From assembly GCF_042646125.1 (NCBI RefSeq), contig NZ_JBHRSW010000014.1:1-64000 (forward strand): a stretch of 64,000 nt of DNA, given 5' to 3'. This DNA comes from Glaciecola flavus. Its GTDB lineage: Bacteria > Pseudomonadota > Gammaproteobacteria > Enterobacterales > Alteromonadaceae. The notes beneath the pieces were generated by a model, which made no database searches, was not told the DNA's origin, and saw only the letters and a list, made by a program, of their open reading frames with translations. Positions within the stretch are counted from its first letter, which is position 1; each line of letters starts with the position of its first letter. The position numbers and the translations under genes were made by a program. Shown in pieces: positions 24,694 through 33,805 of this stretch.

Positions 24694-26139
24694 ATGAATA
24701 AACGTCGAAACGTCTGTGTAACATTGTTAAGTCTTTTTTTTTTGCTTCCTCTATGTCATGCCAACGATACTAAGCCAAATATAGTGCTGATTATTGCCGA
24801 TGACGTGAACTGGGATGATATTGGTACTTACGGTCATCCTACTATCTCAACGCCAAATTTAGATGCTTTGGCAAAACGAGGAATGCGGTTTGATGCTGCT
24901 TATTTGACAGCAAGTTCATGTAGCCCGAGTCGGGCTAGCATTTTAACGGGACGTTATCCTCACAATACGGATGCAGAACAATTACATTGGGATTTACCTA
25001 CTACGCAGGTGACATTTTCAGAAAAGTTGAAAAATGCTGGATATTGGACAGGAGCAGCAGGCAAATGGCACATGGGAGAAGCAATAAAATCAAGGTTTGA
25101 TATGGTAAGAGAAAGCTACTATGGCAACGGTTCGTTGACTGGTGCTGAAGAGTGGCAAAACTTACTGAAATTGCGTCCAAAAGAAAAACCGTTTTTTGTA
25201 TGGCTTGCAGCTTGGGATGCGCATCGCCCTTGGGTGCCTGAGGAGACCAATCTACCTCACCAACATTCGCAAGACGACGTTGTGCTACCGCCGTATTATC
25301 CGCCGACAGAGCTATACATGAATGATTTTGTACACTATTACAACGAAATTTCTCGTTTCGATAAGAGTGTTGGTGAGCTTGTCAAGTTACTAGAAGTGCA
25401 AGGTGTAGCTGATAACACTTTAGTGATTGTTATATCAGATAACGGTCGCCCTTACGCTAGAGATAAAACAACTTTGTACGATTCTGGCATAAAAACGCCT
25501 TTTATCGCGCATTGGCCTAAGGGAATAAAAAATAAAGGTACAAGTACTGCTAGTATCGTGAGCGTGATTGATTTAGCCGCGACTTTTGTTGAATTAGCCG
25601 GTGCGGAGACGTCTTCAAGCTTTGAAGGCAAAAGTTTTGCCCATTTATTTACTGACCCTAGTCTGAACCATCGCACTTATGCCTTTTCTGAGCGTAACTG
25701 GCATGATTTTGAAGGCCACGGAAGGAGCGTTAGGTCAGCGCGGTATCGTTATATACGAAATAACTACAATGATTTACCTGCGACGCCAAGTGGCGATACG
25801 GTTTACCATGAAACGTGGAGAGAGCTGATTCGTTTATATGACGCTGGTATGTTAAATGAGCATCAAGCTCGGCCATTTTTGGCGCCCAGACCAAGAGAAG
25901 AGTTATATGATCTAAAAAATGATCCATACGAACTCACCAACTTGGCAGGGGATAAACAATATTTACCCATTTTACAGACGCACCGACAAGTATTAGATAA
26001 TTGGATCATTGAGAGTGGAGACTTTATTCCAAGTATACGCACTCCTGATGATTTCGATAGAAGAACGGGTGCAAAACTGCCAGTTCGTCAGCGCCCTCGA
26101 CCAATGAAGAAAGACATGTATGGTGAGGGCGCATATTAG
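24694..26139 (+). CDS. Exported S1-family (formylglycine) sulfatase
   Basis: This 481-residue enzyme has a signal peptide ending near LPLCHA. Metal ligands D36-D37 lie in NIVLIIADD. The active-site motif C76-S-P-S-R80 would have its cysteine converted to formylglycine, and GKWHMGE and the VISDNG segment complete the sulfatase core. It removes sulfate esters from polysaccharide-derived sugars in the periplasm or outside. It neighbours a GH29 gene, suggesting sulfated fucose- or galactose-containing algal glycans. The exact linkage cannot be read from sequence. Confidence 0.92.
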   Translation: MNKRRNVCVTLLSLFFLLPLCHANDTKPNIVLIIADDVNWDDIGTYGHPTISTPNLDALAKRGMRFDAAYLTASSCSPSRASILTGRYPHNTDAEQLHWDLPTTQVTFSEKLKNAGYWTGAAGKWHMGEAIKSRFDMVRESYYGNGSLTGAEEWQNLLKLRPKEKPFFVWLAAWDAHRPWVPEETNLPHQHSQDDVVLPPYYPPTELYMNDFVHYYNEISRFDKSVGELVKLLEVQGVADNTLVIVISDNGRPYARDKTTLYDSGIKTPFIAHWPKGIKNKGTSTASIVSVIDLAATFVELAGAETSSSFEGKSFAHLFTDPSLNHRTYAFSERNWHDFEGHGRSVRSARYRYIRNNYNDLPATPSGDTVYHETWRELIRLYDAGMLNEHQARPFLAPRPREELYDLKNDPYELTNLAGDKQYLPILQTHRQVLDNWIIESGDFIPSIRTPDDFDRRTGAKLPVRQRPRPMKKDMYGEGAY

Positions 26140-26169
26140 GGTCTGTACACCAAAGGTTAACAGACCCTA
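26137..26169. terminator. Hairpin between convergent sulfatase and GH29 genes
   Basis: TAGGGTCTGT at 26137-26146 pairs perfectly with ACAGACCCTA at 26160-26169 around a 13-base loop. The left arm includes the sulfatase stop codon. No T-tract follows on either side, so it may act as a weak bidirectional terminator or an mRNA-stabilising stem. Confidence 0.5.
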
Positions 26170-26219
26170 GATAGCGCTGAAAGTTGGTGTCGAAAATGGG
26201 CACCAAACGCACCGTTTCC

Positions 26220-27812
26220 TTACTTGCTAATTTTTAAGACTTGCGCGTGTTCAGACGGAGAGTGCTCAGGCAGCTTTACGGCTAAACCTTCTGGTTTTTG
26301 CTCAAAATCGAGAGGCGTGTCATGCCCCAATAGCGTAACTGTTGAAATCGCGTCATCGTAATTCTCACTATTTATTGTTCTGATGGTCACAGTTTTATTG
26401 TCGCCCGGCCAAGCCATCAAAATGGCGTATAGTGCATTCTTATTTTGTGTAAACCGGATATCTTTTTCATTGAAATCTTTTCGATGTTTTTCGCCATCGT
26501 TAGAATGTGTGCCATCCAGTACCTCGGTGGGTCCTTCACCGAAGGTGATCCATGGGCGCGTATTATAAATTGCTTCGCCATTGATGCGTAGCCAGGCACC
26601 GATTTCGTACAGTAAATCAATTTCTGGCTGCGGTATGGTGCCATCCGGTTTAGGGCCAATATTCAGTAGCATGGAGCCATTTTTACTGACAATATCAATT
26701 AGGTCATCTACCAACGAGTTTGCGTCGCGGTATTTGTGGTTAGTTACGTAACCCCATGAAGTTTTGCTGACAGATGTATCTGTCTGCCAAAAGTACTCAT
26801 AGGTATCAGACATTTGACCACGTTCAATATCAAGCACTGCCGAGCCCGGTTTAAATGAACGAAAATCACCCAAATCTTTATAATTAAGAGCCGGCATTCT
26901 TTCCCAATTGATACCTTTATTGTAGTAATAGCTCGTGAACAGTTTGACATGATGGTGAAAGGGTTCGGAGGCCATCCACCAATCAAACCAAATCAGATCA
27001 GGTTGATATTTGTCTACGATTTCGACTGTGCGCAAGAGCCAATCATCCATAAACTCTTTGCTCGGCGGCGTTTCTCCTGCTTCTGAACTTTTTCTGCTGA
27101 CAGCCGGGCCATATAAATCTCGATATGCTTCATTTTGTACATCTGATGCGAACTCTCTTCCCCCTTCAAAGAACCACCAGTTCTCTGCACGGTGACTCGA
27201 TAAACCAAAATAGATGTCGGCTTTTTCTGCTGCGCGCTTTAATTCTGCAATAATATCTCGTTTAGGACCCATCTCAACGGCATCCCATCTAGTATAGCTA
27301 TTGTCATACATCGAAAAACCGTCATGATGTTCCGCAACAGGGACGATATATTTGGCACCCGCGTTTTTGACAATTTTCAACCACTCATCGGCATTAAATT
27401 TTTCTGCTGTAAACTGAGGGATAAAGTCTTTGTAGCCAAATTCGTCCTGAGGTCCATATTTATCTCGATGGTATTGAAATTCAGCGTTGTTTTGCATGTA
27501 CATTTTACGTGGATACCACTCACCGTTATGAGCGGGCACCGAATACACCCCCCAATGAATAAAAATGCCAAATTTTGCATCGTGATACCAGCTCGGGATT
27601 TGATAATTTGTAAATGACTCCCAAGTAGGGGAGTAAGGGCCAGCGTTAGCGACCTTTTTAATTTGATCCAGTTTCTGTTCACTCTGCTCGGCTAAAGTGC
27701 TCTTATTGTTTGTACCTTGTTTTGCTTCGTCAGGAGCTTTGTTACAAGCAACAAGTGCACACAACGCGCCCATAGTGAGTATTGTTTGTCGTAAAATTGG
27801 TTTATTCAGCAT
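26220..27812 (-). CDS. GH29 alpha-L-fucosidase / alpha-L-galactosidase, lipoprotein
   Basis: This 530-residue enzyme has a lipoprotein signal (lipobox LCALVAC with Cys23). The GH29 core includes KFGIFIHWGVYSVPAHNGEW, AGAKYIVPVAEHHDGFSMYD and the nucleophile D277 in DLIWFDWWM. GH29 enzymes release terminal alpha-L-fucose, and some members accept alpha-L-galactose. The neighbouring L-galactose-type catabolic genes make the latter substrate plausible. It is anchored to a membrane and transcribed from the shared promoter region at 27813-28100. Confidence 0.93.
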   Translation of the reverse strand: MLNKPILRQTILTMGALCALVACNKAPDEAKQGTNNKSTLAEQSEQKLDQIKKVANAGPYSPTWESFTNYQIPSWYHDAKFGIFIHWGVYSVPAHNGEWYPRKMYMQNNAEFQYHRDKYGPQDEFGYKDFIPQFTAEKFNADEWLKIVKNAGAKYIVPVAEHHDGFSMYDNSYTRWDAVEMGPKRDIIAELKRAAEKADIYFGLSSHRAENWWFFEGGREFASDVQNEAYRDLYGPAVSRKSSEAGETPPSKEFMDDWLLRTVEIVDKYQPDLIWFDWWMASEPFHHHVKLFTSYYYNKGINWERMPALNYKDLGDFRSFKPGSAVLDIERGQMSDTYEYFWQTDTSVSKTSWGYVTNHKYRDANSLVDDLIDIVSKNGSMLLNIGPKPDGTIPQPEIDLLYEIGAWLRINGEAIYNTRPWITFGEGPTEVLDGTHSNDGEKHRKDFNEKDIRFTQNKNALYAILMAWPGDNKTVTIRTINSENYDDAISTVTLLGHDTPLDFEQKPEGLAVKLPEHSPSEHAQVLKISK

Positions 27813-27904
27813 AATTTTAAGTTCTTACCAGTAATTTGGAATGGCTATATTCGTATTGGAATAAAGTATTCGACGTAGACAAGAATACAGTAATGAAATA
27901 ATAT

Positions 27905-27918
27905 ATATAAAATTAAAT
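27905..27918. promoter_or_regulatory. Candidate operator ATATAA-N2-TTAAAT
   Basis: This imperfect copy of the ATATAA-N2-TTATAT palindrome is found exactly at 30802 and 35327. A related ATATA-TT-TATAT element follows at 27946-27957. It lies in the very AT-rich 288-base divergent region between the GH29 gene and the oxidoreductase at 28101, so it could control both. Confidence 0.4.
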
Positions 27919-28100
27919 AATCATATATAAATGTAAATAAAATGTATATATTTATATGTGTACATAAACATTTTAGCATGGCGCAGAAAAGACTACAGAC
28001 TCTAGTCTTATGTCTGTGCTTGCTACATTTCTTCAGTGGCGAAGGCGAGCCGAAATCTTAGTGGCTAAACCCTTGTTACCGTGACTATTGAGAACTTATT

Positions 28101-29612
28101 ATGACAACATCTAGTTTGCTATCTTCCTTCCCATTAAATCTAAAGAGCCTTGAAAGTATTCAAGAAAACGGCTCTACAATACCGCAGTATAGGCAAAACA
28201 AAAAGTGTGGGAATGGCATTGTTCACTTAGGCCCTGGGGCATTCTTCAGAGGACATCAAGCTTGGTACACTCATAAGGCGATGGAGAAGTGCGGTGGAGA
28301 TTGGGGGATAACCGCCGTGTCAATGCGATCAAGCAAGGTGAAAGAAGCCTTGTCTCCTCAAGACGGTCTATATACGCTAGTTGAATTGGATAAGAAAATT
28401 TCCCATGAGGTAATTGGTTCAATAAGTAAGGTGTTGGTACTAGGCGAAGATTACAACGAAGTGATGCACACTTTATGCTCTTCAACAACATATTTTGTGA
28501 CTTTAACAATTACGGAAAAAGGATATTGTCTCAATGCCAATGGAGATTTGGATATAAATCACCCTGATATTATCCACGACCTTATTGAAACGTCGTCAAA
28601 AGTCTCTGCGATCGGCCTACTTGCAAAGGCTTTAGAAAGCCGCTTTTTGAATAGTGTCGCGCCTTTTTGTGTGATTAGTTGCGACAATATTACTGACAAT
28701 GGGAAACGACTTAAAAAAGCCTTGGTCAAGTATACCGGTGAGTACAATTTAGCACTGTCGGATTGGCTTGACGAGTTTTTAATATGCCCATCAACGATGG
28801 TAGACAGCATTACGCCTGCAACCGATGAGCAACTCAAGAGCATGGTAAGTAATCAGTATGCCATACAAGACAACTGGCCCATAAAGCGAGAGTCTTTTTT
28901 ACAGTGGGTGATTGAAGATGGCTTACCAGAGCATCGCCCAGCATGGGAGCAGTGTGGCGCTATATTTACAGATAATGTTAGAGGTTTCGAAGCAGCAAAA
29001 TTGAGGCTGCTCAATTGCCCGCACAGTACAATCGCATATTTGGGCAGCCTCATGGAAGTAGAGACTGTCTATGACGCTATGCAATACGAGCCACTTGTAA
29101 GGTTTGTAAAAGATATGCTCGACAGCGAAGTTATGCCCTCAATTGAGCCGCCGAAAGAATTAGATGCATTCATTTATAGTAGAGCCATATTGGAACGTTT
29201 TAACAATCCAAATGTTAAGCACCTGCTAAGTCAAATAGCTTGGGACGGTTCACAAAAACTGCCGATTCGTATACTGCCGATTATTGAAGAGAACCTCGAA
29301 AACAATCGCTCTATCTGTATGCTTTGTCACTGCGTGGCTGCGTGGATGCTCTTTTTAAGAAAGCAATACTTGGCTGACCGAGAAATTGTTGATCCTCACA
29401 ATTCGCTCTTGCTGGATATCGTCATGCAGTGCAATAACAATGCTGAGCATGATGTGAATATTTTTGTTTCGATGACTCCCGTATTTTCTGATGTGCTGAA
29501 ACGCTCTAAAAAGTTTCAGCAGGTACTCACTCGGGTATATGCTAGTTTATCTGGGGTGTTGGATGATCCTGCTTATCCATGGTATCGAAAATTGTTGGCA
29601 AAAGCTTCGTGA
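28101..29612 (+). CDS. UxuB/mannitol-dehydrogenase family oxidoreductase, probably a tagaturonate or fructuronate reductase
   Basis: This 503-residue protein belongs to the long-chain polyol dehydrogenase family: IVHLGPGAFFRGHQAWYTHK, WGITAVSMRSSKVKEALSPQ, then VMPSIEPPKELDAFIYSRAI in the C-terminal domain. Members reduce ketohexuronates or ketohexoses with NAD(P)H. The sequence looks more like UxuB or mannitol dehydrogenase than UxaB. The cluster, however, contains an altronate-dehydratase type enzyme, so a tagaturonate reductase role in the L-galactonate pathway is inferred. The start region has no strong Shine-Dalgarno sequence. Confidence 0.82.
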   Translation: MTTSSLLSSFPLNLKSLESIQENGSTIPQYRQNKKCGNGIVHLGPGAFFRGHQAWYTHKAMEKCGGDWGITAVSMRSSKVKEALSPQDGLYTLVELDKKISHEVIGSISKVLVLGEDYNEVMHTLCSSTTYFVTLTITEKGYCLNANGDLDINHPDIIHDLIETSSKVSAIGLLAKALESRFLNSVAPFCVISCDNITDNGKRLKKALVKYTGEYNLALSDWLDEFLICPSTMVDSITPATDEQLKSMVSNQYAIQDNWPIKRESFLQWVIEDGLPEHRPAWEQCGAIFTDNVRGFEAAKLRLLNCPHSTIAYLGSLMEVETVYDAMQYEPLVRFVKDMLDSEVMPSIEPPKELDAFIYSRAILERFNNPNVKHLLSQIAWDGSQKLPIRILPIIEENLENNRSICMLCHCVAAWMLFLRKQYLADREIVDPHNSLLLDIVMQCNNNAEHDVNIFVSMTPVFSDVLKRSKKFQQVLTRVYASLSGVLDDPAYPWYRKLLAKAS

Positions 29613-29943
29613 ATGTATTTTGGTAAATTAAATATAAAAACAAAAATTAACCTATAAAAATAAATTTAGTTATGTTAATGTTGTCGTGTGTGCAATGAGT
29701 AGTTTGCTGGCAAGGAAGCCGCTAACTGCTTTTTCTTTATGGCGCTCGCGTTCTTTCTTTGCTCTTACTGACCTTCTTGTTGTGAGTATTAACGGCATCC
29801 AAACTGGCGTGAAACCAAATCCTCTGCAATCGAATGCCTTCAATTTCACAGATAAATATCGACATATCACTAAAAGCGGCTAGAATTATCCTGCACCGTT
29901 AGAGTAAACGATCCCTAGGCACACAAAAATTACAGGATACACA
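29613..29943. other. Intergenic region before the IclR regulator
   Basis: This 331-base region contains no gene I can support. The first 60 bases are A/T-rich. The stretch 29680-29880 has a less A/T-rich, open-frame character on both strands and may be a dispersed intergenic repeat, but only a search could show that. The IclR gene's ribosome site (AGGA) lies near 29934. Confidence 0.3.
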
Positions 29944-30720
29944 ATGAGTTCCCCTTCCGAAAAAAAATATTCAGCCCCTGCACTTGAAAAAGGTTTAGAT
30001 ATATTAGAGCTACTGTCAAAAGATTCTTCGCCGCAAAGCACGTCAATTATTGCGGAAAAGCTAGGCCGCTCTAATGCAGAAATTTATCGGATGATTCTCG
30101 TGTTAGAGCAACGCGGGTATATCGAAAAAAGTGAAGATACCGATGGATATCAAGTTACTCGTAAACTTCTTCAGTTGGGCACAGAGCATGAACCAATAAA
30201 AGATATTTTAGAGTATGCTCAACCAATCATGAGAGAACTAGCTGAACAAACCAGCATGTCTTGTCATATTGCGGTTGAATCACAAGAACAAATTGTTGTT
30301 ATTTCTCGTGTTGAAACGCCAAGCAACTTATCTTATTCAGTGCGTGTTGGCTACAGAAGGCCGATTATCAATGCGGCATCTGGTAGGGTATTGTTTGCCA
30401 ATCAGTCAACAGTGAAAAAAGAATCAATGACAAAAACCCTAGCAAAGTATCATTCAGATGATGATATTCAAGTTTTTATTAAAGAATGTAAGAAGGTAAG
30501 TAAACTAGGTTATTTTAAAGCGCCAAGTGCCTTTGTGGTTGGGGTAACGGATTTATCGTGTCCTATCATTGATACTGACCACGCAGTTGCGGCGTTAACC
30601 ATTCCATATATTCAGCGCGACCCTGAGTTAATGGGAATAGATGAAGTCTTGGAAAAACTTCAAAATGCGAGCAACGAAATATCTAAAGCACTGACATACG
30701 GAGCAGTGCGGAAACTGTAA
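29944..30720 (+). CDS. IclR-family transcriptional regulator
   Basis: This 258-residue regulator has an N-terminal winged helix (ALEKGLDILELLSKDSSPQS; IAEKLGRSNAEIYRMILVLE) and a C-terminal effector domain (SCHIAVESQEQIVVISRVET; AASGRVLFANQSTV). IclR proteins often control sugar-acid pathways (for example KdgR). Centrally placed in the sugar cluster, it is the likely regulator of the genes that share the ATATAA-N2-TTATAT palindrome. Confidence 0.92.
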   Translation: MSSPSEKKYSAPALEKGLDILELLSKDSSPQSTSIIAEKLGRSNAEIYRMILVLEQRGYIEKSEDTDGYQVTRKLLQLGTEHEPIKDILEYAQPIMRELAEQTSMSCHIAVESQEQIVVISRVETPSNLSYSVRVGYRRPIINAASGRVLFANQSTVKKESMTKTLAKYHSDDDIQVFIKECKKVSKLGYFKAPSAFVVGVTDLSCPIIDTDHAVAALTIPYIQRDPELMGIDEVLEKLQNASNEISKALTYGAVRKL

Positions 30721-30801
30721 ATTTACTAAAGGTAAATATAAAATATAATTTTTACATACAAAGTTTGTGTCGATTTTTCGTGAGTAAATGCTATGATTCG
30801 T

Positions 30802-30815
30802 ATATAAGTTTATAT
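30802..30815. promoter_or_regulatory. Candidate operator ATATAA-GT-TTATAT
   Basis: A perfect 6-base inverted repeat with a 2-base spacer is centred about 41 bases before the zinc dehydrogenase ATG (30850), where it would overlap the promoter -10 region. The same design occurs upstream of the uxaA-type gene (35327-35340) and nearly so before the GH29 and reductase genes. Confidence 0.5.
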
Positions 30816-30849
30816 TATATGCGTTCTCGCATTAGGAGCATTTCTCATA

Positions 30850-31866
30850 ATGAAAACGATTGTGTGTGTCGAGCCGGGTGTCCTCGAGCAACGAGTAGTG
30901 GATAAACCATCTGCGAATGCAGGTGAAGTTTTAGTCAAAATCCGTTCTATCGGTGTATGCGGAACAGATATTCATGCTTTTGGCGGCAATCAACCATACT
31001 TTCAATACCCTCGTGTACTCGGCCATGAGTTGTCTGGGGTTATCGAGGCTGTAGGTGAGGGTGTGTCATTACCTATAGGTGCGTCGGTGTATGTTATTCC
31101 CTACATTCACTGTGGCAAGTGCGCAGCATGTCGAAAAGGTAAACCTAATTGCTGTAGCAATATAGAGGTACTTGGTGTACACCGTGATGGAGGTATGGCG
31201 GAATATTTGACTGTCCCGAGCAATGCAGTTGTGATTACGGATGGTTTGGATTTTAATCAATTAGCGATTGTAGAGTGCCTTGCAATTGGCGCACATGCTG
31301 TAAGAAGAGCGGACATGGGGCCAGAAGATACGGTTCTTGTGCAAGGGGCTGGACCAATTGGCATCGGTGCAGCTCAGTTTGCAAAAGCGAGCGGCGCCAA
31401 GGTTTTCATTTCTGATATCTTGGAAGAAAAACTCAAGTTTTGTAAAGACGAATATGGGTTGGATGGTGTGGTTGACGCTACCAAGGATGTGCATCAACAA
31501 TTGTCAGATTTAACCGATGGCGAATTTCCTACAATTATCATGGACTGCACAGGTAATGTTCACGCTATGGAGTCAACGTTTACACATTTAGCACACGGCG
31601 GCAAAATTGTGTTCGTGAGCGTAATTAAAAAACAAATCTGTTTTTCTGATCCAGAGTTTCACAAGAGAGAAACAACCCTTTTAGGCAGTCGTAATGCTAC
31701 CCTTCAAGATTTTGAATATGTTGTACAGTGTTTAAAAGACGGCACAGTTAAGAGCGGCGCATTGATTACACACACTGGGAAATTTAGCGAGTTTTTAGAT
31801 GTATTCCCATTGTGGGCTAATCCAGATTCAGGTGTTATTAAAGCTGTGATCGAAATGGATGTGTAA
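30850..31866 (+). CDS. Zinc alcohol dehydrogenase, probable L-galactonate 5-dehydrogenase
   Basis: This 338-residue medium-chain dehydrogenase has catalytic-zinc ligands C37 and H59-E60 (GVCGTD; VLGHE) and structural-zinc cysteines at 88, 91, 94 and 102 in a CGKCAACRKGKPNCC stretch. The Rossmann motif VLVQGAGPIGIGAAQF follows. The family includes sorbitol, threonine and L-galactonate 5-dehydrogenases (E. coli LgoD). Placed between an IclR regulator and an L-galactonolactonase-type gene, oxidation of L-galactonate to tagaturonate fits best. A GGAG ribosome site is present. Confidence 0.85.
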   Translation: MKTIVCVEPGVLEQRVVDKPSANAGEVLVKIRSIGVCGTDIHAFGGNQPYFQYPRVLGHELSGVIEAVGEGVSLPIGASVYVIPYIHCGKCAACRKGKPNCCSNIEVLGVHRDGGMAEYLTVPSNAVVITDGLDFNQLAIVECLAIGAHAVRRADMGPEDTVLVQGAGPIGIGAAQFAKASGAKVFISDILEEKLKFCKDEYGLDGVVDATKDVHQQLSDLTDGEFPTIIMDCTGNVHAMESTFTHLAHGGKIVFVSVIKKQICFSDPEFHKRETTLLGSRNATLQDFEYVVQCLKDGTVKSGALITHTGKFSEFLDVFPLWANPDSGVIKAVIEMDV

Positions 31867-31953
31867 ACGTCTGTCAATTCGTGAGTAACAATTACAGTGT
31901 GCGCCACCTCAGAAAGATCCTGAATCATCTTGATACAACATTAGGGAATCACT

Positions 31954-32793
31954 ATGAAAGTCGATGCTCATCATCATTTATGGCAGTACCAAAGTAAAGA
32001 TTATGGATGGATAAGTGAGAGCCAACATGTCTTGAAACGGCATTTTTTGCCCAGCGATCTTCGTGACGCAACAGAAAAGCATGGTATTAATGCTACTGTT
32101 GCCGTGCAAGCACGACAGAGCCTAGAAGAAACGAGGTGGCTGTTGTCGCTAGCAAAGCAATCGCCACTCATTAAAGGGGTCGTCGGCTGGATTGATATTC
32201 AGTCTGGTGACTTAGCCAAGATGCTTGAAGAGTTTGCTTCTGAGCCTCTGTTGAAGGGCTTTCGACATGTTGTACAAGATGAGCCTAATCCTCACTTTAT
32301 GTTATCAAACGCGTTTATTGACGGTCTTCATCTTCTACATGCTAATGACTACGCTTATGATATTTTAGTGTTTGCCCATCAGTTACCTCAGTGTATTGAT
32401 CTTTTGCCCCAACTCCCTCCCGACATGCGTTTAGTCGTTGACCATATTGCAAAACCTGAAATTGCGGCAGGGACAAATATCGCAGCTTGGCAAGATAATA
32501 TGTCCGCAATAGCGGCTTATGATAATGTGTGGTGTAAACTTTCAGGTATGGTGACGGAAGCTAAACACGATGCATGGACCGAGGAACAGTTGCTGCCATA
32601 TATCGATTTTATCTTTAAATCATTTGGTCCTGAACGCATCATGTACGGCTCTGATTGGCCGGTATGTTTGCTAGCTGCGGAATACAAAACCGTTATCAAT
32701 TTAGTTGAAGATTATGTGGCTACACATTACCCATCCTTTATTGAAGACGTAATGGGCACCAATGCAACTCGGTTTTATCATTTAACGAATTAA
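31954..32793 (+). CDS. Sugar lactonase, amidohydrolase family (L-galactono/L-fuconolactonase)
   Basis: This 279-residue protein of the COG3618-type amidohydrolases has DAHHHLWQY at residues 4-12, RLVVDHIAKPEI in the middle and MYGSDWPVC near the C terminus, which supply metal-binding His and Asp residues. Relatives hydrolyse L-fucono-, L-rhamnono- and L-galactono-lactones to the acids. Followed after about 20 bases by the aldo/keto reductase that would make its lactone substrate. Confidence 0.85.
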   Translation: MKVDAHHHLWQYQSKDYGWISESQHVLKRHFLPSDLRDATEKHGINATVAVQARQSLEETRWLLSLAKQSPLIKGVVGWIDIQSGDLAKMLEEFASEPLLKGFRHVVQDEPNPHFMLSNAFIDGLHLLHANDYAYDILVFAHQLPQCIDLLPQLPPDMRLVVDHIAKPEIAAGTNIAAWQDNMSAIAAYDNVWCKLSGMVTEAKHDAWTEEQLLPYIDFIFKSFGPERIMYGSDWPVCLLAAEYKTVINLVEDYVATHYPSFIEDVMGTNATRFYHLTN

Positions 32794-32812
32794 TTTGGAT
32801 CTTGGAGTCACA

Positions 32813-33748
32813 TTGGAATATCGTCAACTAGGAAAAACGTCTTTAAAATTGTCGCGTGTCGGTTACGGTGCCTCGCCGTTAGGTGGAGTATTTCGCAATA
32901 TTAGTGAAGAAGACGGCATAAAGACCGTTCATCGTGCACTTGAACTGGGTATCAACTATATTGATGTGTCGCCTTATTACGGTGCCACACTTGCTGAAAA
33001 AGTCCTAGGTAAAGCCTTGCGAGGTGTCGCGCGAGAAAAATACGTGCTCTCAACGAAGGCAGGCAGATATGGACCTGATTTTGCTGATTTTGATTTTTCT
33101 GCTGATCGCATTAAATCCAGTTTAGAAGAAAGTTGCAATCGATTAGGGGTGGACAATGTGGATATTTTGTTCTTACACGATGTTGAATTTGCCAGCATGC
33201 AACAAATTTTTGACGAGGCTTTGCCGTGCTTAAACGCACTTAAACAAGATGGTATCGTTAAATACATTGGCGTAACTGGTTACCCTTTAAAAATATTCTC
33301 TGATACTGTTGCCGCCTTCGATATTGATTGTGTGCTTAGCTACTGTAGATATGGTCTGCACGATACTTCTTTACAAGGTATTTTACCAACATTGAAAAAA
33401 GCGGGAGTGGGAGTGATAAATGCCTCACCGACGGGAATGGGACTGCTTACCAAACGTGGCGCGCCAAGCTGGCATCCGGCTAGTCCAAGCTTACAAGATG
33501 CAAGTAAGCAGGCCGTGGCGCTTTGTTTAGAGCATGGCGTTGATCCCACAGAAATTTCCTTGCAATTTGCCATGGATCATGAGGACATTTCCTCGACTCT
33601 TGTGGGTACGGCAAGCCCTGTTAATATTGAAAAAAATGTCGCATGGGCAAAAAAACAGATGAATAGTTCGCTTGCCCATGAATTACGCAGTTTATTCGCC
33701 GATCTTACTTGTACATGGCCGTCTGGTTATCCAGAAAATCAAGATTAA
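32813..33748 (+). CDS. Aldo/keto reductase, L-galactose (or L-fucose) 1-dehydrogenase type
   Basis: A 311-residue enzyme appears to start at TTG 32813 with GGAG 6-9 bases before it. The TTG at 32795 overlaps the preceding end and lacks a ribosome site. The AKR tetrad is visible: D and Y in NYIDVSPYYG, K in STKAGRYG, H in LFLHDVEF. Several stretches match plant L-galactose dehydrogenase as I remember it, including LSYCRYGLHDTSL, GLLTKRGAPSWHPASP and the end TWPSG. It would oxidise L-galactose, or L-fucose, at C1 to the lactone. Confidence 0.87.
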   Translation: MEYRQLGKTSLKLSRVGYGASPLGGVFRNISEEDGIKTVHRALELGINYIDVSPYYGATLAEKVLGKALRGVAREKYVLSTKAGRYGPDFADFDFSADRIKSSLEESCNRLGVDNVDILFLHDVEFASMQQIFDEALPCLNALKQDGIVKYIGVTGYPLKIFSDTVAAFDIDCVLSYCRYGLHDTSLQGILPTLKKAGVGVINASPTGMGLLTKRGAPSWHPASPSLQDASKQAVALCLEHGVDPTEISLQFAMDHEDISSTLVGTASPVNIEKNVAWAKKQMNSSLAHELRSLFADLTCTWPSGYPENQD

Positions 33749-33768
33749 ACCGCCTATAAAGCAGATAA

Positions 33769-33805
33769 TGGCGTCAGGTAGCTACGTAGCTACAATGTGA
33801 CGCCA
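33769..33805 (+). terminator. Rho-independent terminator of the aldo/keto reductase operon
   Basis: TGGCGTCA at 33769-33776 pairs with TGACGCCA at 33798-33805. The loop itself contains the palindrome GTAGCTACGTAGCTAC, and CTTTT follows on the plus strand. The structure overlaps the last codons of the convergent uxaA-type gene. Confidence 0.65.

Noticed and set aside
29670..29883. Overlapping 65-66 codon open frames on both strands
   Set aside because: No ribosome site, no family resemblance and mutually exclusive coding; reported only as a possible repeat.
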